Below, piece after piece: positions 56,920-64,000 of a stretch of 64,000 bases of DNA; position 1 is the stretch's first letter, and the number at the start of each line of letters is the position of its first letter. The notes below the pieces were generated by a model. The model was not told where the DNA came from and searched no databases. It was given only the letters and a program-made list of their open reading frames with translations. The DNA comes from Agrobacterium sp. a22-2 (GTDB taxonomy: Bacteria; Pseudomonadota; Alphaproteobacteria; Rhizobiales; Rhizobiaceae). Location: NCBI RefSeq assembly GCF_012276985.1, contig NZ_JAAXMM010000001.1:310001-374000 (forward strand), written 5' to 3'. Position numbers and translations under genes: made by a program.

Positions 56920-57423
56920 TTAAACCGGGTCGTGGCCCGCATAGGGATCAGATAAGCCAAGTGAAGCCAAAATGCCAGTCTCCAGGCCTTCCATAATTTC
57001 AGCTTCGTCCGTCTGCTGGTGATCGTAGCCGAAAAGATGCAGGAAACCATGGACCATCAGATGGGTCAGGTGATCGTCAAAGCTCTTGCCGAGATCGATC
57101 GCTTCGCGCTCGACGGTCTGCCTGGCAATGATGATGTCGCCCAGCATTGGTCCCGGCGGATCGCCCGGAGCCAAGGGATAGGCCGGAAAGGACAGCACAT
57201 TGGTCGGCTTGTCCTGATCGCGCCATTGCGCATTGATGGTGCGGATCTCATCATCGCCAGTGAAGACCATGGAAAGCTCAGGCGCCTGGTCCGGAAAGGG
57301 TTGGCCGAGCGTGGCCAGATGACGAACAGCCTCGCTCAAAACCCGCTCCGCCATCGTTTGAAGTTGCCCTTCTTCCGGCCACTCCTCGTCTTCGACCGCG
57401 ATTTGTATATCCAGTGTCTGCAT
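56920..57423 (-). CDS. ybeY: Endoribonuclease YbeY (rRNA maturation factor)
   Basis: A 167-residue metal-dependent RNase for 16S rRNA 3' end processing and ribosome quality control. The signature HGFLHLFGYDH near residues 127-137 gives the three zinc-binding histidines. DKPTNVLSFP near 77 is the second motif. The ATG at 57423 (MQTLDIQ) is chosen; the longer frame overlaps phoH. The gene lies 20 bases after phoH. Confidence 0.95.
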   Translation of the reverse strand: MQTLDIQIAVEDEEWPEEGQLQTMAERVLSEAVRHLATLGQPFPDQAPELSMVFTGDDEIRTINAQWRDQDKPTNVLSFPAYPLAPGDPPGPMLGDIIIARQTVEREAIDLGKSFDDHLTHLMVHGFLHLFGYDHQQTDEAEIMEGLETGILASLGLSDPYAGHDPV

Positions 57424-57442
57424 GGCTTTTATGGGTCCGGTC

Positions 57443-58498
57443 TTACCGGCCGATATGCTCGCTTTCATCCGGAACGGCGGTCTGCGCTTCATAGGCCCGC
57501 ACGATGCGCGCCACCATCGGGTGACGCACGACGTCGACATCCTTGAACCGGGTCACCGAAACGCCTTCGATGTCGTGCAGGATCTGCAGCGCCTCGACAA
57601 GGCCGGATTTCACGCCGCGCGGCAAGTCGACCTGGCTCGGGTCGCCGGTGACGATCATACGGCCGTTCTCACCAAGGCGGGTCAGGAACATCTTCATCTG
57701 CATGGTCGTGGTATTTTGGGCTTCGTCGAGAATGACAACCGCATTGGAGAGGGTACGGCCGCGCATGAAGGCAAGCGGTGCAATCTCGATGACGCCGGCG
57801 GTGATGGCGCGCTCGACCTTGTCGCCCGGCATCATGTCATAGAGCGCGTCATAGAGCGGCCTGAGATAGGGATCGACCTTTTCCTTCATGTCGCCGGGCA
57901 GGAAGCCGAGACGCTCGCCGGCCTCGACGGCCGGCCGCGACAAGACGATGCGGTCGACAACGCCACGCTCCAGCAATTGCGCGGCATGGGCCACCGCCAG
58001 ATAGGTCTTGCCGGTGCCGGCCGGGCCAACGCCGAAGACGAGTTCGGAGCGCTCAAGCGCCCGCATATAGGCATCCTGGGTTGGTGTACGGGCGACGATG
58101 GTCTTCTTACGGGTGGAGATCTGCGCCATGGTCAGCTTGGCCTTGCGCTCCAGCGTCGGCAGGGTCAACTGGTCATCGGCGGCAACCGCCATGCGGATCG
58201 CCCCTTCAACATCCGAGGTCTCGACCGTGCCGCCGCTTTGCAGCCGGGCATAGAGAAAATCGAGAGCGCGGCGCGCCTGGTTGGTCGCCAGCAACTCCCC
58301 GGAAATGGAAACCGAATTGCCGCGTGCCCGGGCATGGATCTGAAGGCGCTCTTCGAGAAGCTTCAAATTCTGGTCGAATTGGCCAAAAAGCTCGCTGGCA
58401 AACCTGTTGTTCTCGAACGTCAGTATAAAATGATTGGCGTCGGTCGCGGCGGTGCGGGCGGTGCGCGAGGATGAAGAAACCAATTCTTGTGCGTTCAA
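57443..58498 (-). CDS. PhoH-family ATPase (YbeZ)
   Basis: A 351-residue protein. GPAGTGKTYLAVAHA near residues 157-171 is the Walker A motif, and VVILDEAQNTTTMQM near 255 the Walker B. YDMMPGDKVERAI and RMIVTGDPSQVDLP are family motifs. The start is a TTG at 58498, with AGGAG ten bases upstream and no nearby ATG before LTFENN. It acts with YbeY in RNA or ribosome metabolism by gene neighbourhood. Confidence 0.93.
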   Translation of the reverse strand: MNAQELVSSSSRTARTAATDANHFILTFENNRFASELFGQFDQNLKLLEERLQIHARARGNSVSISGELLATNQARRALDFLYARLQSGGTVETSDVEGAIRMAVAADDQLTLPTLERKAKLTMAQISTRKKTIVARTPTQDAYMRALERSELVFGVGPAGTGKTYLAVAHAAQLLERGVVDRIVLSRPAVEAGERLGFLPGDMKEKVDPYLRPLYDALYDMMPGDKVERAITAGVIEIAPLAFMRGRTLSNAVVILDEAQNTTTMQMKMFLTRLGENGRMIVTGDPSQVDLPRGVKSGLVEALQILHDIEGVSVTRFKDVDVVRHPMVARIVRAYEAQTAVPDESEHIGR

Positions 58499-58540
58499 GC
58501 GGGTCAGGCTCCTGTTTCAATCAGTGGTCCGGCCCCTACT

Positions 58541-59941
<1,401 letters not shown>

Positions 59942-60000
59942 GGCGGCTATTTAGTGGGTTTCTGCCGGATATAAAATCAAAAAATGTGCAAGCACCGTCG

Positions 60001-60798
60001 TTACTGCTTATGCCGACCGCGCAACCGGTCGAGAAGCATGCGACGGATCATCACCTCGATGCGCGAGCTGACCTCCTTGCGCTTGCTGGCCTTGGTATGC
60101 TCGATCGAGCGGCCGAAGGTGACATCGACGTCCAGCGCCCCCGCCTTGAGCACGCCGAGCAGATGCGGCAGCAGCGCGACGTCACCCGGCCAGCCGGCGA
60201 TCGGCCTGTGGTAACGCCCCATCGGCATGCCCTGCACGCGCATATAGGCGATTGCCACCGGCTGGACATAGACGATGCCCGCCGGGGCCAGCGGCAGGGC
60301 GGCGGCGGCGGCACCAAACAACGACGACTTGACCTCCAGCATGCGATTGCCATCGGACGTGGTTCCCTCGGGAAACAGCACGACGATCTCGCCATCGGCC
60401 ATGCGACGGGCGATTTCGCCGACCTGGTCGCCGGTCGTGCGTTTCTGCTCACGCACCACGTAGATCGTCTTCTGGAGCTTGGAGAGCACGCCGAAGACAG
60501 GCCATTCGGCTACTTCCGCCTTGGCGATGTAGACCACATCGGCCAGGGAACCGAGCACCAGAATATCCTTCCAGGAGGCGTGATTGGCAGCAATCATCAG
60601 TGGACGGCGGCGATCAAGTTCGCCGTGGACATGAATGCGGATCCCCAAGAGCCAGCAGGCCATCCTATGCCAGAGGCGCGGCAGCCGGCGGCGCAGCTTG
60701 AGATCGAAGACAAGGCCGACCATCTGCAGCGGCGCCAGAACCACGGTCATCAGGGCGATGGCCGACAGAACCAGAACGATCCTTATCCAGGTGATCAA
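60001..60798 (-). CDS. olsA: PlsC-family acyltransferase, probably lyso-ornithine lipid acyltransferase (OlsA)
   Basis: A 265-residue membrane-associated acyltransferase. One N-terminal helix (IVLVLSAIALMTVVLAPL) is followed by NHASWKD near residue 83 (the HX4D catalytic motif) and FPEGTTSDG near 148. PlsC proteins acylate 1-acyl-glycerol-3-phosphate, and in rhizobia a close relative (OlsA) acylates lyso-ornithine lipid. I favour OlsA from the recalled position of olsA between mur and miaB in Agrobacterium and Sinorhizobium; the sequence alone would allow the general PlsC role. Confidence 0.85.
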   Translation of the reverse strand: MITWIRIVLVLSAIALMTVVLAPLQMVGLVFDLKLRRRLPRLWHRMACWLLGIRIHVHGELDRRRPLMIAANHASWKDILVLGSLADVVYIAKAEVAEWPVFGVLSKLQKTIYVVREQKRTTGDQVGEIARRMADGEIVVLFPEGTTSDGNRMLEVKSSLFGAAAAALPLAPAGIVYVQPVAIAYMRVQGMPMGRYHRPIAGWPGDVALLPHLLGVLKAGALDVDVTFGRSIEHTKASKRKEVSSRIEVMIRRMLLDRLRGRHKQ

Positions 60799-60828
60799 TC
60801 GTGTCTTTCCCGGACGCTGCCCATCGTC

Positions 60829-61257
60829 TCAGCGATCGTCCTTCTTGAGGGGAACGCCATAGAGTTCAAGCCGATGATCCACCAGGCGGAAACCATGCTC
60901 GCGGGCGATCCGCTCCTGGAGAGCCTCGATTTCCGGCGAATGGAATTCGATCACCACGCCGGTCTTCAGGTCGATCAGGTGATCGTGGTGTTCTTCGGGC
61001 ACCGTTTCGTAACGTGACCTGCCATCCCTGAAATCGTGGCGCTCGATGATGCCGGCATCCTCGAACAGTTTTACCGTGCGATAGACGGTCGAGATCGAAA
61101 TCCGCGCATCGATTTTCACCGAACGGCGATACAATTCCTCGACATCGGGATGATCATCCGATTCTTCCAGAATGCGCGCGATGATACGGCGCTGCTCGGT
61201 CATGCGCATGCCGCGCTCGGCGCACAATTCCTCCAGCGATTTGACGATCTCGTTCAT
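60829..61257 (-). CDS. mur: Fur-family metalloregulator, probably Mur (manganese-responsive)
   Basis: A 142-residue repressor. The winged helix lies in residues about 10-85, with ISTVYRTVKLFEDAGII. The metal-binding HHDHLID is near 90, and the C-terminal dimerisation domain follows. The two CxxC zinc motifs of E. coli Fur are absent, as is usual in rhizobial members. In rhizobia the Fur homologue in this position is Mur, which represses manganese uptake. It lies 30 bases upstream of the PlsC-like gene and 40 after rimI. Confidence 0.9.
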   Translation of the reverse strand: MNEIVKSLEELCAERGMRMTEQRRIIARILEESDDHPDVEELYRRSVKIDARISISTVYRTVKLFEDAGIIERHDFRDGRSRYETVPEEHHDHLIDLKTGVVIEFHSPEIEALQERIAREHGFRLVDHRLELYGVPLKKDDR

Positions 61258-61297
61258 GGCAATCCGGGTTCAATGCCGTTCGTTTCACTACAGGCAG

Positions 61298-61795
61298 TTA
61301 CCGAAGAACACGCTTCATGACAAGCGCCGCGGATTTGCGGCCCTGGTTGTCCGCATAATAAGCCGGGCGTTCGCCCGCCTTCTCGAATCCGAGCTTCCTG
61401 TAGAGGCCGATCGCCGCGGCATTGCCATCGTCGACCTCCAGGAACATCGCCTCGCCGCCGCGCGCATGGGCTTCGCGCATCGCTGCCTGCATCAGGCGCC
61501 AGCCGAGCCCGGCCCGGCCGACCTTGTCATGAACGGCGATCGTCAGGATTTCCGCCTCGCCGGCCACTTCGCGCGCCAGCACGAAACCGCTGAGCGGCGG
61601 CTTGAAGATCAGGGCATTGGTCTGGCGGGCGACAAAACCGTAGGAATTGGGCTGCAACAGCAGGCTCAGGAACTCGCCGTCGTTCCACGGTCGCGCAAAG
61701 CGCTGGCCGTGCAGTTGCGACACCGCGGCGCAGTCGTCGGCGGTCATCGGCAGGATTTCGAATTCGGGCTTGCGGGTAAAGATCGTGTCACGCAT
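61298..61795 (-). CDS. rimI: Ribosomal-protein-alanine N-acetyltransferase
   Basis: A 165-residue GNAT acetyltransferase that modifies the N-terminal alanine of S18. The acetyl-CoA loop is VGRAGLGWRLMQAA near residues 90-103 (Q/RxxGxG/A form). FLEVDDGNAAAIGLYRKLGFEKAG (abridged) near 120-140 is the RimI motif. The ATG at 61795 is chosen; the frame's upstream 52 codons overlap tsaB. It follows tsaB by seven bases. Confidence 0.93.
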   Translation of the reverse strand: MRDTIFTRKPEFEILPMTADDCAAVSQLHGQRFARPWNDGEFLSLLLQPNSYGFVARQTNALIFKPPLSGFVLAREVAGEAEILTIAVHDKVGRAGLGWRLMQAAMREAHARGGEAMFLEVDDGNAAAIGLYRKLGFEKAGERPAYYADNQGRKSAALVMKRVLR

Positions 61796-61802
61796 CGACA
61801 GT

Positions 61803-62459
61803 TCACATTCTTGCGACGGCAAAGCCGGTTTGCGGCTTGGCATCCGGGCCGCGGAGGTAGAGCGGTTTTGGCTTGTCGCCGACCGGCGCTTCAGCGGCCA
61901 GCCTTGCGACGATTTCGATCGGGAAATGATCGGGACGTTCGTCCGGTTCACCGGACAGCAGCAGCGAGGCTGCCGATCCCGTCACGGCGAGTCCCTCCTG
62001 TCGCACCAGATCCGCAGCAAAATCGGCCTTCAGAAGCTGTGGCTCGCCGATCGGCACGCCATCGTCATCAAATGCCTGCGCATAGACCTCACCGCGCTTG
62101 GCGTCGATTGCCGACAGAACGCTCTTCGCACCTGCCGTCTGGCGATAGGCCGCTGCCATGACCTGCAGCGTCGAGACGCCGACGATTTCGACGTCAAGCC
62201 CGAGAGCGAGGCCGCGGGCGGCTGCCAGCCCGACTCGTATGCCGGTGAACGAACCCGGACCGATGGTGACGCCGACCCGCTCCACGGCCTGCATCGGCAG
62301 ATGGGCAGCATCCAGCACCTGATCGATCATCGCCATCAGCTTTTCCGCATGGCCACGACCGATCGTCTCGCTGACCTCGGCCAGCAGGCAATCCTTGTCG
62401 CTATCGTAAAGTGCGGCGGCGCAATCGACGCCGGCCGTATCGATCGCCAGAACGATCAT
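61803..62459 (-). CDS. tsaB: tRNA threonylcarbamoyladenosine biosynthesis protein TsaB
   Basis: A 218-residue ASKHA-fold protein that pairs with TsaD to make t6A37 in tRNA. It starts MIVLAIDTAGVDCAAALY, and GVTIGPGSFTGIRVGLAAARGL near residue 66 is the family motif. The tail has PLYLRGPDAK. It is coupled to rimI, the standard arrangement. Confidence 0.95.
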   Translation of the reverse strand: MIVLAIDTAGVDCAAALYDSDKDCLLAEVSETIGRGHAEKLMAMIDQVLDAAHLPMQAVERVGVTIGPGSFTGIRVGLAAARGLALGLDVEIVGVSTLQVMAAAYRQTAGAKSVLSAIDAKRGEVYAQAFDDDGVPIGEPQLLKADFAADLVRQEGLAVTGSAASLLLSGEPDERPDHFPIEIVARLAAEAPVGDKPKPLYLRGPDAKPQTGFAVARM

Positions 62460-62478
62460 CCCCCCAACCCGCCTTTGC

Positions 62479-63039
62479 TCAGACTGCTTCGACTTCCTGC
62501 ACTTCCGGCACGAAATGACGCAGCAGATTCTGCACGCCGTGCTTCAAGGTGGCGGTCGAAGACGGGCAACCGGCGCAGGCGCCCTTCATGTTGAGGAAGA
62601 CCTTGCCGTTGCGGAAACCACGGAAGGTGATGTCGCCGCCATCCTGGGCGACGGCAGGCCGAACGCGGGTCTCCAGCAGTTCCTTGATGGTCTGGACGAT
62701 GGTCTCGTCGCCGGCATCGAAGAACTCTTCGTCGGATTCTTCGTCATTGGCGACAGCCGACTGCAGGACCGGCGCGCCGGTCATGAAATGCTCCATGATC
62801 GTGCCGAGGATGGCCGGCTTCAGATGCGCCCATTCCGGGCCGTCCTTGGTGACGGTGATGAAGTCGTAGCCGAAGAACACGGCGCTGACGCCGGGAATGG
62901 CAAACAGGCGCTGGGCCAGAGGCGAGTCCGCTGCACCGTCGACGCTGCGGAAATCCGCGGTTCCGGTCGCCATGACCACCTTGCCGGGCAGAAACTTCAG
63001 CGTTGCCGGGTTCGGCGTGGATTCGGTCTGAATGAACAT
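62479..63039 (-). CDS. NifU-family iron-sulfur scaffold protein (Nfu)
   Basis: A 186-residue protein with an N-terminal Nfu domain (MFIQTESTPNPATLKFLPG) and a C-terminal NifU-like domain. The cluster-binding CxxC is in KGACAGCPSSTATLKHG near residue 150. It carries an [4Fe-4S] cluster for transfer to client enzymes such as MiaB, which lies nearby. The ATG at 63039 follows GGAGA. Confidence 0.93.
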   Translation of the reverse strand: MFIQTESTPNPATLKFLPGKVVMATGTADFRSVDGAADSPLAQRLFAIPGVSAVFFGYDFITVTKDGPEWAHLKPAILGTIMEHFMTGAPVLQSAVANDEESDEEFFDAGDETIVQTIKELLETRVRPAVAQDGGDITFRGFRNGKVFLNMKGACAGCPSSTATLKHGVQNLLRHFVPEVQEVEAV

Positions 63040-63154
63040 TGGGTCTCTCCTTGCGGCGTTACGGCGCGCATCGGTTTTTAGAATACTTCCAAAATAGGAG
63101 CATTGGCCCCCGCCGACAAGTCACGAAATGATGATTGTCATCCGGCGGCAGCCT

Positions 63155-63646
63155 TTAGCACAGCGCGTCGATCTCTTCATTGGTCAAGCTGTCGGGTAGA
63201 ACCGTGACCGGGATGGGAAAAGCCGCCGTGCGTCCGGCGATCATGGAGACCAGCGGACCCGGCCCTTCCTTGGTCGAGCCGGCCGCCAGCACCAGAATGG
63301 CGATGTCGCGATCCTCCTCGATCAGTGCATGGATCTGGGTCGCGGCACTTCCCTCGCGGATGACGATTTCCGGCTCCGTGCCGATCGTTTCCCGCACAGT
63401 CTGGGCCGCCTTGGCCAAAGCCGCTTCGGCCTCTTCCCGCGCCTCGGCCCGCATGATCTCCTCTACACCCAGCCATTGCTGAAAATCCCCTTCGGGGATG
63501 ACGTAGAGCAGGACAAGGCCGCCGTTGGAGTTCTTCGCACGCCGTCCGGCATAGTGCACGGCACGATAGCATTCCGGTGTCCCATCGATCACCGCCATGA
63601 ACTTGCGCCGGTGACCTTCCAGACGCGATAGACGCTTAGAAACCAT
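63155..63646 (-). CDS. Universal stress protein (UspA family)
   Basis: A 163-residue protein. FMAVIDGTPECYRAVHYAG near residues 16-34 begins the Usp fold, VLLYVIPEGD follows, and the C-terminal half has ILVLAAGSTKEGPGPLVSMIAG, close to the ATP-binding GxxGxxxxxxxGS pattern but altered. The ATG at 63646 is chosen; the longer frame is not supported. It lies 92 bases after trpS. Confidence 0.9.
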   Translation of the reverse strand: MVSKRLSRLEGHRRKFMAVIDGTPECYRAVHYAGRRAKNSNGGLVLLYVIPEGDFQQWLGVEEIMRAEAREEAEAALAKAAQTVRETIGTEPEIVIREGSAATQIHALIEEDRDIAILVLAAGSTKEGPGPLVSMIAGRTAAFPIPVTVLPDSLTNEEIDALC

Positions 63647-63738
63647 TCGATAGCCCCGCCGCCAGATTACATTGCCGTCAATGTCAGCCCTCCGCCCGAA
63701 TCGAGCGGGGGCCGAGTTCCTCCCCAGGCGGGGCAACT

Positions 63739-64000
63739 TTACTGCACGAAACCGATAATGTCGCGGACTTCCTTCATGGTTTTTTCCGCCCTTTCGCGGG
63801 CGCGCTGCCCGCCGTCGCGCAGTACCGCGTCGATATGACCCGGATCAGCCATCAGCTTGCGCATTTCGGCGTTGACCGGTGCCAGGACGTCGACGGCCAG
63901 TTCGATCAGCGCCGGCTTGAACACCGAGAACTGCTGGCCGCCGAACTCGCCCAGAACCTCGGCCTTGGTCTTGTCGGCAAGCGCTGCAAAGATCCCGACC
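63739..64000 (-). CDS. trpS: Tryptophan--tRNA ligase, C-terminal part (cut by window edge)
   Basis: The last 86 codons of a frame that continues beyond 64000. [26 protein letters not shown], abridged here, and [20 protein letters not shown] near the end match the helical C terminus of TrpS, and gene order agrees with rhizobial chromosomes. The catalytic HIGH and KMSKS motifs would lie outside the window. Confidence 0.85.
   Translation of the reverse strand, partial: VGIFAALADKTKAEVLGEFGGQQFSVFKPALIELAVDVLAPVNAEMRKLMADPGHIDAVLRDGGQRARERAEKTMKEVRDIIGFVQ

Noticed and set aside
57443..58498. A later ATG start for phoH
   Set aside because: No ATG occurs before the conserved N-terminal part; the TTG with AGGAG upstream gives the expected length.

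Overview
This window is chromosomal DNA of an alphaproteobacterium, most likely Rhizobiaceae (Agrobacterium/Allorhizobium/Rhizobium group). The coding DNA is GC-rich and the gene orders are ones I recall from rhizobia: rpmH-rnpA-yidC-engB-argB, dapD-dapE, def-fmt-truA, and a long reverse-strand run trpS-usp-nfu-tsaB-rimI-mur-plsC/olsA-miaB-phoH-ybeY-corC-lnt-phrR-metK-trmB. No phage, insertion sequence, CRISPR array or plasmid function was seen. Names rest on motifs and recalled family knowledge; no database search was run.

Layout. 0.4-2.1 kb: two overlapping unknown genes (probably distant paralogues with a glutamine-amidotransferase-like fold) and a PRC-barrel gene behind an EcfG-type stress promoter. 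2.4-10.1 kb: fadD, pgi, a fructokinase-like gene, pyrE, small membrane proteins and pyrC. 10.3-14.6 kb: a four-gene reverse-strand signalling operon (receiver protein, cysteine-free molybdopterin-fold periplasmic protein, hybrid histidine kinase, HD-GYP response regulator). 14.9-20 kb: a proline-racemase-family enzyme with a Ser/Cys catalytic pair, a lipoprotein hydrolase, thioredoxin 2 divergent from a dithiol ArsR-type repressor through interleaved promoters, and a CoA-transferase. 20.2-24.1 kb: tRNA-Arg(ACG), an orphan sensor kinase and a membrane chemoreceptor.

24.4-37.4 kb: the rpmH/rnpA/yidC/engB block, then an opposite-strand SigK-RskA-fasciclin module, then argB, an EamA transporter, a pyrimidine nucleotidase, an EF-hand protein, a LOG-family protein, dapD, dapE and a membrane protein. 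37.4-40.9 kb: arsH, arsC, truA, fmt, def. 41-44.2 kb: two tandem soluble globin-coupled chemoreceptors, with a perfect FNR/FixK-type box upstream. 44.5-50.2 kb: rmuC, ribokinase, a Cache-domain chemoreceptor and a nucleoside hydrolase. 50.4-51.1 kb: an Hsp20/DUF1150 pair. 51.2-64 kb: the conserved housekeeping run, ending in trpS, which is cut by the window edge.

Most of the window is ordinary core genome. The points most worth a second look are regulatory or sensory: the interleaved trxC/arsR-type promoters, the FNR box ahead of oxygen-sensor-type chemoreceptors, the cysteine-less molybdopterin-fold protein in the kinase operon, the SigK-RskA-fasciclin trio, and palindromes in front of fadD, metK, arsC and the hydroxyproline-type enzyme gene.
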